In this document: piece after piece, positions 1-6,267 of the stretch | Position numbering within the stretch: the first letter of the stretch is position 1 | How the letters are laid out: every line of letters starts with the position of its first letter | Position numbers and translations under genes: made by a program | Notes under the pieces: model-generated | The model's database searches: none | Seen by the model: the letters and a program-made list of their open reading frames with translations, nothing else | Told to the model about the DNA's origin: nothing | Assembly (NCBI GenBank): GCA_020849155.1 | Contig: JADLGU010000222.1 | Coordinates: forward strand, 1 to 7,076 | DNA length: 7,076 nucleotides | Direction: 5' to 3' | DNA from: Rhodocyclaceae bacterium | GTDB taxonomy: Bacteria > Pseudomonadota > Gammaproteobacteria > Burkholderiales > Rhodocyclaceae

Positions 1-806
1 GAGGCCGCCACCGCCGCCGAGACGCCGCAGACGCCCACCCCGGAGGAGAGCACCCCGGTCATCGAGTTGCTGGCGCCCATGCGCGGGCCGGCGATCAGCA
101 CCAGCCACACCGAGCCGAGCACGAAGACGCCGATCATCACCACCGAGAGGGCGCCCAGTTGCGCCAGCTCCGCCGCCGAGTAGAGCGTGCCGAGCAGCAC
201 CACGCCGGTCTTGAGGAACAGCCGCGCCGTCCTCACGCCGTTGGTCGCCCAGGCCGGTATCCTCAGCAGGTTCACGATGATCATGCCGAGCACGATGCCG
301 AGCACGACGTAGTTGAGGTTCATGATGCGGGCGAAGTCCCAGCCCAGGGTCGGCTGCGCCGCCTTGCCCCAGTTGGCGAACATCGGGTCGAGGATCCAGC
401 GCACGCCCACCGCGATGCCGACGATGAAGGCCATGCCCGGCGCCACGCCGATGTAGTAGTCGAGGTGGCCCTCCTTCGCCGGCAGCAGCAGGACCAGCAG
501 GCCGATGGCGGCGAAAATGCCGCCCAGGATGTAGGCCAGCCGCGCCTGGCCGGCCTTCAGCTCGTCGAACTTCGAGGGCTTCATCGGCTTAGCCTCGGGC
601 GCCGGCTTGCCCTCCGCCGCGGCCTTGTCGACGGCGGCCTTGGCCTCGGCGGCGTGCTTGTCGACGGCCTGCTTGTGTTCCTTGTAGGCGCCCGGATGCA
701 GCCAGGCCTGCAGGCCGTCGAGCTGGCCTGCGCTGTTGAGCCAGCCCCACAGCAGGATGGCGATGCCGATGATCAGCAACGCCGGCGATTTGTGCGTATA
801 GACCAT
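1..806 (-). CDS. YeiH-family putative sulfate exporter, membrane protein (C-terminus outside the window)
   Basis: An integral inner-membrane protein of the YeiH / UPF0324 family, annotated as putative sulfate exporters; the substrate is not proven for most members. 268 residues are visible from the ATG at 806, which has a strong ribosome site (AGGAGG at 812-817, 5 bases away); the rest lies beyond position 1. One hydrophobic helix spans about residues 8-24. A hydrophilic Ala/Lys/Glu-rich loop follows at about 39-84, then a series of hydrophobic segments from about 89 onward. Family-like stretches are RLFLKTGVVLLG (residues 195-206) and the Gly/Ser-rich GVGVCGVSAAVA near the edge, resembling the conserved G-x-x-CG-x-SA segment of YeiH. 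The N-terminal helix plus charged loop is more than the short E. coli YeiH has, so this is a longer variant. It lies 122 bases downstream of the kinase gene on the same strand and may have its own promoter. The family is fairly sure, the transported ion is not. Confidence 0.82.
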   Translation of the reverse strand, partial: MVYTHKSPALLIIGIAILLWGWLNSAGQLDGLQAWLHPGAYKEHKQAVDKHAAEAKAAVDKAAAEGKPAPEAKPMKPSKFDELKAGQARLAYILGGIFAAIGLLVLLLPAKEGHLDYYIGVAPGMAFIVGIAVGVRWILDPMFANWGKAAQPTLGWDFARIMNLNYVVLGIVLGMIIVNLLRIPAWATNGVRTARLFLKTGVVLLGTLYSAAELAQLGALSVVMIGVFVLGSVWLVLIAGPRMGASNSMTGVLSSGVGVCGVSAAVAA

Positions 807-856
807 GTTCCCCTCCTCTCGTCTTGTTGTCGGTTTTTTCTTCTTGTTGGGCGCTA

Positions 857-885
857 TTTCTACAACCTGGCGATGCCGGCGGCAA
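857..885 (-). promoter_or_regulatory. Possible sigma70 promoter for the YeiH-family gene
   Basis: Read on the minus strand, TTGCCG (880-885) is separated by 17 bases from TAGAAA (857-862). Each hexamer matches 4 of 6 consensus bases. The predicted start of transcription, near 850, would leave a leader of about 40 bases before the ATG at 806. The surrounding 807-928 gap is clearly richer in A/T than the flanking genes. This is a motif match only; the gene may instead be read through from the kinase gene upstream. Confidence 0.3.
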
Positions 886-904
886 CCTGATCGCTTCGAT
901 GCCA

Positions 905-923
905 CCATGGAAAAATTCTATGG
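905..923. repeat. Imperfect 19-base inverted repeat in the AT-rich gap
   Basis: CCATGGAAAAATTCTATGG is an imperfect palindrome: the outer CCAT/ATGG arms pair, and most inner bases pair around an A/T core. It lies just downstream of the kinase stop codon and upstream of the putative YeiH-gene promoter. It could be a regulator binding site or chance. It is not followed by a U-run, so it does not look like an intrinsic terminator. Confidence 0.25.
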
Positions 924-928
924 ATTAA

Positions 929-2293
929 TCAAGCCGTTCTTTCGCCCGTCCGCACCACGGTGACGCTGCACGCCGCCTCGGCCACCACCCGCGACGACAC
1001 GCTGCCGAGGTAGCGGCGCAGCGCCGAGTGGCCGTGCGCGCCGAGGACGATGCGGTCCACATGGTGGGCGGCGGCATAGGCGAGGAGGGCGCTGGCCGGG
1101 TCGCCGGCTTCCTCGACGTGCAGGCGCAGCGCCTCCGGCGCCAGGCCGAGCGGCGCCGCCCAGTGGCGCAGGGCGATCAGCGCCGCGGTGTGGCGGCTGT
1201 GCTCCAGCGCCGGATCGGATTCCTCGCCGAAGGGCAGCGGCGCCAGCACGCCCATCAGCGTCACCCGCAGGCCCGGCTCGGCGACGCGGGCGCGGCGCAG
1301 CGCGGCGCGCAGCGCCTCGGCCAGCGCCTCGCGCTCGTCGGCCGGGTCGACCGCCACCAGCAGGTGCGGCGCATGCGCCAGATGGCCGGCCGGGGTGGCC
1401 GGCGCCGGCGCCGCGCGGCCGAAGGCGTGCAGCCAGCGCCGCACCACGGCCAGCGGCCCGGCGCGCTCGCGCCGCGCCGCCCGATCGGTCAGCGGGATCC
1501 GGTCGGGATGGGCCAGGTCGTGGGCCAGCTGCGCCGCGGTGGGGTAGCGCGCCTCGGGGTGGATCTCCAGGCAGCGCAGGATCGCCTCCTGCAGCCAGGG
1601 CGGCAGCTGCGGCGCGAGCGCCCGCGGCGGCGGCGGATCGGCATACAGGCGGCGGTGCATGGCCAGGCGGCTGGCCGGATTGCCGAAGGGCAGCGCGCCG
1701 GTGGCCAGCCGGTAGGCCAGCACGCCGAGGGCGAAGACATCGCTGCGCGGGTCCGAGCGGTTGCCCGCCAGCTGCTCGGGCGAGATGGCGATGCCGCTGC
1801 CGGCCGGCAGGCGGAACTCCTCGCCCACCAGGTCGGGCAGCTCGGCGTGGCGGGCCAGGCCGAAATCGATCAGCACCGCCGTGCCGTCGGCGCGCAGCAG
1901 CAGGTTCTCCGGCTTGATGTCGAGGTGGATGACGTTCTGCCGGTGCAGGTCGTGCACCGCCGCCGCGGCGGCGCCGACCAGGCGCGCCACCTCCCCGGCC
2001 GCCAGCGGCGCGCGGGCGGCCATCGCAGCGAAGGACTCGCCTGCGATGCGTTCCATCAGCAGCCACGGCCCCGCGTCGTCGCTGCCGGCCGCCAGCAGGC
2101 GCGGCACATGCGGCCCGGCCAGCCGGCCGAGGATCATCTGCTCCATCTCGAAGCCGACCAGGCAGCCCGGGTGGCTGCCGAACTCCAGGCGCGGGCGCTT
2201 CAGCAGCCGCGGCATCTCCCCCGCCGGCGCGTCGACGGCGTAGAGCCGCGCCATGCCGCCCTCGTGCAGCAGCGTGCCTTGCGGCGCGTTCAC
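929..2293 (-). CDS. Bifunctional Ser/Thr protein kinase / universal stress protein fusion
   Basis: A 454-residue cytosolic protein with a Hanks-type kinase domain (about residues 8-265) and a C-terminal UspA-like domain (about 309-448). Kinase motifs: glycine-rich loop HEGGMARLY (10-18), ATP-anchoring Lys32, a helix-C Glu at 49 or 51, catalytic loop HLDIKPEN (123-130, Asp125), DFG at 143-145 and SPE at 171-173 in the activation segment. The catalytic residues are present, so activity is expected, but the usual HRD Arg is Leu. The Usp part ends with the nucleotide-binding pattern G418-x2-G421-x8-G430-S431, one residue shorter than the usual G-x2-G-x9-G-S/T. The start is a GTG at 2293: its TG and the next A form the stop of the phosphoesterase gene, and an AGGAG lies 6 bases upstream. 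The frame stays open to 3070, but that extension only shadows the phosphoesterase gene. There is no membrane segment. The kinase targets and the signal sensed by the Usp domain are unknown. Confidence 0.92.
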   Translation of the reverse strand: MNAPQGTLLHEGGMARLYAVDAPAGEMPRLLKRPRLEFGSHPGCLVGFEMEQMILGRLAGPHVPRLLAAGSDDAGPWLLMERIAGESFAAMAARAPLAAGEVARLVGAAAAAVHDLHRQNVIHLDIKPENLLLRADGTAVLIDFGLARHAELPDLVGEEFRLPAGSGIAISPEQLAGNRSDPRSDVFALGVLAYRLATGALPFGNPASRLAMHRRLYADPPPPRALAPQLPPWLQEAILRCLEIHPEARYPTAAQLAHDLAHPDRIPLTDRAARRERAGPLAVVRRWLHAFGRAAPAPATPAGHLAHAPHLLVAVDPADEREALAEALRAALRRARVAEPGLRVTLMGVLAPLPFGEESDPALEHSRHTAALIALRHWAAPLGLAPEALRLHVEEAGDPASALLAYAAAHHVDRIVLGAHGHSALRRYLGSVSSRVVAEAACSVTVVRTGERTA

Positions 2294-3033
2294 GTCCCGC
2301 TCCTCAGCCGCCAGGCCAGCCGCTCCGGCAGGCCGGCGGCGAGGATCTTCTGCGCCGCCGCCTCGCAATCGTAGGGCACCCGGTGGTGGGTCAGGGTGCC
2401 GGCCGCCTCGTCGTAGAGGGCGTAGCAGGCCGCCGGGTTGCCGTCGCGCGGCTGGCCGGCCGAGCCGACGATGACGAACCAGCGGCGGAACTCCGAGAGC
2501 GGCACCGCCACGCCCGGCACCGGGCGGAAGGGCCGCGGCAGGCCGGCCGGCATCGAGAAATACAGCTGCGGCTCGTGCACGTGGCCGGTGAAGAACAGGC
2601 GCGCCGCGCTGGCCTCGAAGCTGCGCGCCACGGTGTGGGCGTCGCTGGCGTAGATCCAGCGCCCGGGCTGGTCCATGCCGGCGTGGGCGAAGCAGCGCTC
2701 GCCCTCCTCGTGGATCAGCGGCAGGCCGGCGAGGAATTCCCGGTGGCGCGGGCCGAGCCGCTCGCGCGTCCAGTAGATGGCGTCGCGGGCGGCGAAGTGC
2801 ATCGCCTCCAGCTGGCCGCCCAGGCAGGCCTCGTCGTGGTTGCCGCGCAGCGCCAGCGCGCCTTCCTCGACCATCCCGGCGATGATGTCCAGGCAGGCCA
2901 GCGGATCGGCGCCGTAGCCGACCAGGTCGCCGAGGAAGGCGAAGCGCCCGGCGCCGCGCCGCCGGGCGTGCGCCAGGCAGGCCTCGAGCGCCTCGAGGTT
3001 GCTGTGGATGTCGGCGAGGAGGGCGGTGCGCAT
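2290..3033 (-). CDS. Metallophosphoesterase (calcineurin-like, YfcE/Metallophos_2 type)
   Basis: A 247-residue soluble dinuclear-metal phosphoesterase. The metal-binding signature is complete and in order: DIH (Asp8, His10), GDLVGYG (Asp36), GNHD (65-67 after Gly64), AHAG (His117) and GHVH (His151, His153). The later GSAGQPRDGNP stretch (190-200) matches the GSVGQPRDG-type segment common in this family. Length is normal. The ATG at 3033 is preceded only by a weak GGA, so the ribosome site is poor. Its stop codon overlaps the GTG start of the kinase gene by 4 bases, which implies coupled translation. By context it may remove phosphates placed by the neighbouring kinase or hydrolyse a small phosphodiester; the sequence does not decide between a protein phosphatase and a nucleotide phosphodiesterase. 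Confidence 0.9.
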   Translation of the reverse strand: MRTALLADIHSNLEALEACLAHARRRGAGRFAFLGDLVGYGADPLACLDIIAGMVEEGALALRGNHDEACLGGQLEAMHFAARDAIYWTRERLGPRHREFLAGLPLIHEEGERCFAHAGMDQPGRWIYASDAHTVARSFEASAARLFFTGHVHEPQLYFSMPAGLPRPFRPVPGVAVPLSEFRRWFVIVGSAGQPRDGNPAACYALYDEAAGTLTHHRVPYDCEAAAQKILAAGLPERLAWRLRSGT

Positions 3034-3102
3034 GGAGTTTTCCGGATGTCCGGTGCATCATAAGGCTCAAGCCGGCCCTCCCGCCAGCCGTTAAGGAGGG
3101 GT
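3034..3102. promoter_or_regulatory. Divergent promoter region between the phosphoesterase and B12-protein genes
   Basis: These 69 bases separate two divergently transcribed genes and should hold both promoters. On the minus strand TATGAT (3057-3062) matches 5 of 6 bases of a -10 box, with a predicted start near 3050; no good -35 box is visible. On the plus strand no convincing promoter hexamers were found, but AAGGAGG at 3093-3099 is a strong ribosome site for the ATG at 3103. A CCGGA-x2-TCCGG inverted repeat sits at 3042-3053. Confidence 0.4.
3042..3053. repeat. Perfect 5-base inverted repeat CCGGA-TG-TCCGG
   Basis: Two perfect 5-base arms are separated by 2 bases. The repeat overlaps the predicted transcription start and leader of the phosphoesterase gene, so it is placed where a repressor could act. 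It is short, and in DNA this GC-rich it could be chance. Confidence 0.3.
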
Positions 3103-4125
3103 ATGCAAAGCGAATCTCCCGAAACGGGCACCTGCCTCAGCCTGCGCAACCCCGAGGAGCGCCGCGCCGTCGCCGAGGAGGCCGTCGCCCTGCACTACGA
3201 CGACGACCCGGCGCTGGCCCGGCGCTACGGCCCGGCCGGCCGCGCCAAGTGCGTGGAGGACGCCGCCTACCACCTGGCCTACCTCGACGAGGCGGTGGCG
3301 AGCGGCGCGCCGGCGCTGTTCCTCGCCTACCTCGACTGGGTGCGCAGCCTGCTCGCCGGCCTGGGCGTGCCCGAGGCCGACCTGCGCGGCCAGCTCGCCG
3401 TGCTGCGCAGACTGACTTTTCCCCGCCTCGAGCACGACGCCGCCCATGCCGCCGACGCCATCCTCGACGCTGCCCTGCGCGCCTTCGAGGCGCCGCCGCG
3501 GCTGCCCGAGTGCTTCATCGACCCCGCCGCGCCGCTGGGCGTGCTGGCCGAGCGCTACCTCGCGGCCCTGATCGGCGGCGAGCGCAAGCGCGCCGCCGAG
3601 CTGGTGCTGGCGGCGGTCGAAGCCGGCACGCCGGTGGCCGACGTCTATCTCGAAGTCATCCAGCGCAGCCAGCGCGAGATCGGCCGGCTCTGGCAGCTGT
3701 CGCGCATCAGCGTCGGCCAGGAACATTTCTGCACCGCCGCCAGCCAGGCCATCATCGCCCGGCTCTACCCGCACATCTTCGCCGCCGAGCGCGCCGACGT
3801 GGTCGGCATCTCCGCCACCATGGTGGCGCATGTCGACGCCGTGCGCCGTCTGGTGCAGGGCATCCGCGACGACGCCCGCGGCCGCGCGGTCCGCATCCTG
3901 GTCGGCGGCTACCCCTTCAACCTCGCCGGCAGCCTGTGGCAGGCCGTCGGCGCCGACGGCTCGGCGCCGGATGCCCGCGCCGCCGTCCTCGCACAGGCAG
4001 ACCCGGAAACCGCCGATCTCCCCCAGCGCCAGCGCGGCGATGGCCCGCAGCTCGGGCTGGTCCTCGACCACCAGGATGCGCTCAAGCGGCATGCCGGCGC
4101 TCCGCATCGGGCGGCCCCAGGGTGA
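3103..4125 (+). CDS. Cobalamin (B12)-binding sensor protein, CarH-like motif, internally deleted and with an aberrant C-terminus
   Basis: The open frame encodes 340 residues; only about the first 295 look native. Residues 1-140 are a helical region with no DNA-binding motif. Residues ~145-228 match the helical cap of B12-binding proteins and contain W197-x9-E207-H208, the W-x9-EH signature of CarH/LitR photoreceptor domains; the residue after the Trp is Gln, where Thermus CarH has the light-state ligand His. The Rossmann B12 domain should follow, but the sequence jumps from PHIFAAE (223-229) straight to RADVVGISATM. About 50 residues are missing, including the E/D-x-H-x-x-G motif whose His binds cobalt. 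The later S-x-T (ISATM) and GG (VGGYPF) motifs remain, 28 residues apart as in the family. After ~V295 (about 3987) the frame reads the antisense of a receiver gene and the 3' end of the histidine kinase gene, stopping at 4125. The ATG is supported by AAGGAGG 3 bases upstream. B12 binding is doubtful as encoded. Confidence 0.8.
   Translation: MQSESPETGTCLSLRNPEERRAVAEEAVALHYDDDPALARRYGPAGRAKCVEDAAYHLAYLDEAVASGAPALFLAYLDWVRSLLAGLGVPEADLRGQLAVLRRLTFPRLEHDAAHAADAILDAALRAFEAPPRLPECFIDPAAPLGVLAERYLAALIGGERKRAAELVLAAVEAGTPVADVYLEVIQRSQREIGRLWQLSRISVGQEHFCTAASQAIIARLYPHIFAAERADVVGISATMVAHVDAVRRLVQGIRDDARGRAVRILVGGYPFNLAGSLWQAVGADGSAPDARAAVLAQADPETADLPQRQRGDGPQLGLVLDHQDALKRHAGAPHRAAPG
3976..3990. other. 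Convergent gene-to-gene junction (apparent deletion breakpoint)
   Basis: Here the family-like part of the plus-strand B12 protein (…DARAAV, ending about 3987) meets the family-like part of the minus-strand receiver (…CEDGGA, ending about 3976). Neither gene has its own stop codon at this point, and no intergenic DNA or terminator lies between them. The shared bases CGCGCCGCCGTC make plausible sense in both reading frames, so the exact breakpoint cannot be fixed and may lie in microhomology. The simplest reading is loss of the end of both genes and whatever lay between. An assembly join is an equal possibility. Confidence 0.6.
3976..4092 (-). pseudogene. Response-regulator receiver domain, N-terminal fragment
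   Basis: Starting at the ATG at 4092, the frame reads a typical receiver opening: ERILVVEDQPELRA, with the acidic pocket Glu10-Asp11, helix 1, and the second strand FRVCLCEDGGA ending at residue 39. Beyond that, receiver similarity stops. The phospho-accepting Asp expected near residue 55, the conserved Thr/Ser and the Lys are absent, because the frame enters the antisense of the B12-protein gene, where it stays open by chance to 3091. The start overlaps the last 11 bases of the histidine kinase gene, the usual arrangement for a cognate kinase/regulator pair, so this was probably the kinase's partner. An alternative ATG at 4107 adds five residues. As encoded it cannot accept a phosphate. Confidence 0.75.
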
Positions 4126-6148
4126 AGCGGAAGGCCGCGCCCTCGCCGACCTTGCCCTCGGCGGCGATGCGGCCGCCGTGGCGCTCGACGGCGCGCGCCA
4201 CCGAGGCCAGGCCGATGCCGCTGCCGGGGAAGTCCTCGGCGCGGTGCAGCCGCTGGAAGGGCCTGAACAGCCTGTCGGCGAAGCGCATGTCGAAGCCGGC
4301 GCCGTTGTCGCGCACCACGAACTCGGCGCTGCCGTCCGGCGCAGACCGGGTTTCGAAATCGATGCGCGCCTCCTCGCGCCGGGCGGTGTATTTCCAGGCG
4401 TTGCGGATCAGGTTGTCCACCACCACCCGTGCCAGGGTCGGGTCGGCCTGGACGATCAGGCCCGGGGCGATGTTCACCGCCACCCGGCGCTGCGGCTCCT
4501 CGCGGCGCAGTTCCTCGACGGTCTCCCGGGCATACAGGCCGAGATCCACCGTCATCGGGCTCATCTCGCTGCGCATCAGGCGCGAGAGCTCCAGCAGGTT
4601 GTCGATCAGCCCGCCCATGCGCTGGCTGGCGGCGCGGATGCGCCGCAGGTGGTCCTGGGCGTCGGCATCCAGCTTGTCCTGGTAGTCCTCCATCAGGATC
4701 TGGCTGAAGCCGTCGAGGCCGCGCAGCGGCGCCCGCAGGTCGTGGGCGACGGAATAGCTGAAGGCCTCCAGCTCCTTCACCGCCGCCTCCAGCTGGGCGG
4801 TGCGTTCGGCCACCCGCCGCTCCAGGCCGGTGTTGAGGGCCAGGATCCGCTCCTCGCTGCGGTGGCGCTCGGTGATGTCCCAGCAGGCGCCGGCCGCCGC
4901 CAGGCTGCCGCTGCCCGGATCGCGCCGGGCGTGGCCGCGGGCGGCCAGATGGCGCATCCCGCCGCCGGGCGTCTCGATGCGGTACTCGATGTCGAAGGCC
5001 GCGCCTTCGAAGGCGCAGCGCTCGAAGGCCTCGCGCGCCCGCTCGCGGTCGGGCGGCGGGACATGGCGCAGCAGCGCCGCCAGGCTGCACCCTTCGCCGG
5101 CCGGCAGGCCGTGCAGCGCCAGCAGCGCCTCGTCGCAGCCGAAGCGGTCGAGCGCCGGGTCGAAGTGCCAGGTGCCGATGTGGCCGGCGGCCAGCGCCTG
5201 GTCGAGGCGCTCGGCGAGATGGCGGATCTGTTTCTCCTGCAGCAGCCGCTCGGAGAGGTCGGCGAAGACGCCGACGTAGTGGCGGACGCGGCCGGCGCCG
5301 TCGCGCAAGGCGGTGATGGAGAGCATTTCCGGGTACAGCTCGCCCGACTTGCGGCGGTTCACGATCTCGCCGTGCCAGTGGCCCTCGCGCCGCAAGGTGT
5401 CCCACATGGCTTGGTAGGTGGCCTTGCTCTGGGCGCCCGACTGGAGGATGCGCGGGTTCTGGCCGAGGACCTCGGCTTCGGCGTAGCCGGTGATGCGGCT
5501 GAAGCCGGCGTTCACCCGAAGGATGTTGGCCTCGGCGTCGGTGATGGTGACGCCCTCGTTCATCTGTCGCAGGGCGCCGTCGGCCAGGCGCAGTTCGTCG
5601 TCGGCGCGGTTGAGGGCGCGGGCGGCGAACCAGGCCACAGCCGCCAGCAGCGCCAGGGAGAGGAAGATCATCAGCGCCAGGCCGAAGCCGGTGCCGTAGA
5701 GGCCGGCGCGCTCGCCCAGCAGGCGCAGCCAGGCCAGCGGCGGCAGGAGCGCGCCGAACAGCAGCATGCGCCGCGCCGCCTGGCCGCCCAGGCCGGGCGC
5801 GGCCAGCTCGCGCATGAAGCCCGCCTCCGGCCGCAGGCAGAGGGCGCCGGCGGCCAGCAGGACGAACAGCAGCGCGGTGTGCACCGCCATCGAGACAAAG
5901 GGCCCGACGCGGTACAGCGTTTCGGCGCCGAACAGATAGCCCAGCAGGCCGAGCAGGACGAAGCCGAGGGCGGTGTTGGCCTTCATGCTGGCCGCGCCGG
6001 GCAGCACGCGCTTGAGCGGCTCGCTGTCGGCGGCCCAGCCGGCCAGCACCAGCCCCCCGACGGCGGCGGCGCACAGCCCGGCGGCTGCGGCCAGGCGCCG
6101 CGTGGCGGGAACGGGACTCGGCTGCTCGGTCGGCATGTTCAGAGCCAT
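4082..6148 (-). CDS. Membrane-bound PAS-domain sensor histidine kinase
   Basis: From the ATG at 6148 this is a 688-residue inner-membrane sensor kinase. Hydrophobic segments lie at about 19-38, 60-76, 81-105, 127-145 and 153-176. A first PAS domain (about 187-300) contains NEGVTITDAE and GYAEAEVLGQNPRIL; a second, more diverged PAS domain (about 312-429) ends in WDITER. A coiled-coil linker follows. The HisKA domain has FSYSVAHDLRAPL with phospho-accepting His469. The ATPase domain has the N-box (Asn579, Asn583), G1 DNGAGFD (614-620), an FRPFQRLH F-box and G2 GSGIGLA (642-648), so the kinase core is complete. The start is uncertain: the frame opens at 6253, with ATGs also at 6208 and 6136. 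Atypical A/T-ending codons and a possible -10 box (6164-6169) favour 6148 or 6136; neither has a clear ribosome site. Its stop overlaps the start of the truncated receiver gene. The signal sensed by the PAS domains is unknown; no heme or flavin motif was seen. Confidence 0.9.
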   Translation of the reverse strand: MALNMPTEQPSPVPATRRLAAAAGLCAAAVGGLVLAGWAADSEPLKRVLPGAASMKANTALGFVLLGLLGYLFGAETLYRVGPFVSMAVHTALLFVLLAAGALCLRPEAGFMRELAAPGLGGQAARRMLLFGALLPPLAWLRLLGERAGLYGTGFGLALMIFLSLALLAAVAWFAARALNRADDELRLADGALRQMNEGVTITDAEANILRVNAGFSRITGYAEAEVLGQNPRILQSGAQSKATYQAMWDTLRREGHWHGEIVNRRKSGELYPEMLSITALRDGAGRVRHYVGVFADLSERLLQEKQIRHLAERLDQALAAGHIGTWHFDPALDRFGCDEALLALHGLPAGEGCSLAALLRHVPPPDRERAREAFERCAFEGAAFDIEYRIETPGGGMRHLAARGHARRDPGSGSLAAAGACWDITERHRSEERILALNTGLERRVAERTAQLEAAVKELEAFSYSVAHDLRAPLRGLDGFSQILMEDYQDKLDADAQDHLRRIRAASQRMGGLIDNLLELSRLMRSEMSPMTVDLGLYARETVEELRREEPQRRVAVNIAPGLIVQADPTLARVVVDNLIRNAWKYTARREEARIDFETRSAPDGSAEFVVRDNGAGFDMRFADRLFRPFQRLHRAEDFPGSGIGLASVARAVERHGGRIAAEGKVGEGAAFRFTLGPPDAERRHAA

Positions 6149-6267
6149 TGACGCGATACCAAAGTTATACGGCGCGGCGGCCGCTTTCTTGAACGGGTTT
6201 ACACGCATTACCCCTGCCGGCGTTGGGTGTATCATCGACCATCCAGCCCGCATACGAAAGGCCCGGC
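6149..6267. promoter_or_regulatory. Divergent promoter region between the histidine kinase and ODP-like genes
   Basis: On the minus strand TATAAC (6164-6169) matches 5 of 6 bases of a -10 box for the histidine kinase gene; the best upstream hexamer, TTCAAG at 18 bases, is poor. On the plus strand TATCAT (6230-6235) also matches 5 of 6 and would start transcription near 6242, about 26 bases before the ATG at 6268; its -35 region is weak, so an activator may be needed. AAAGG at 6257-6261 is the ribosome site of the plus-strand gene. The region is less GC-rich than the genes. No clear operator palindrome was seen. Confidence 0.4.

Noticed and set aside
159..890. Long plus-strand open frame opposite the YeiH-family gene
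   Set aside because: The translation is Arg/His/Gln-rich with no domain, while the minus strand encodes a recognisable membrane protein with a strong ribosome site. It is a GC-driven shadow.
905..923. Inverted repeat as an intrinsic terminator for the kinase gene
   Set aside because: The stem is short and mismatched and no U-run follows on the minus strand.
921..935. TTGATTAATC resembling an FNR/CRP-type site
   Set aside because: It has only one FNR-like half-site without the correctly spaced second half, and it overlaps the kinase stop codon.
1028..2374. 448-codon plus-strand open frame opposite the kinase gene
   Set aside because: Low-complexity antisense of a clear kinase-Usp gene; no family motif.
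2294..3070. Upstream extension of the kinase frame to an ATG at 3070
   Set aside because: The extra 259 residues are an off-frame reading of the phosphoesterase gene; kinase similarity begins just after the GTG at 2293, which has its own ribosome site.
3091..4107. 338-codon minus-strand frame as a full response regulator
   Set aside because: Only the first ~39 residues from 4092 resemble a receiver; the rest is antisense of the B12-protein gene and open by chance.
3830..6151. 773-codon plus-strand frame and a 721-codon minus-strand frame across the histidine kinase gene
   Set aside because: Both are compositional shadows; all kinase motifs lie in the 4082-6148 frame.
6223..6267. TTG start at 6223 for the ODP-like gene
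   Set aside because: It would place the start over the likely -10 box (6230-6235) and adds 15 residues with no family similarity; ATG at 6268 has a ribosome site.
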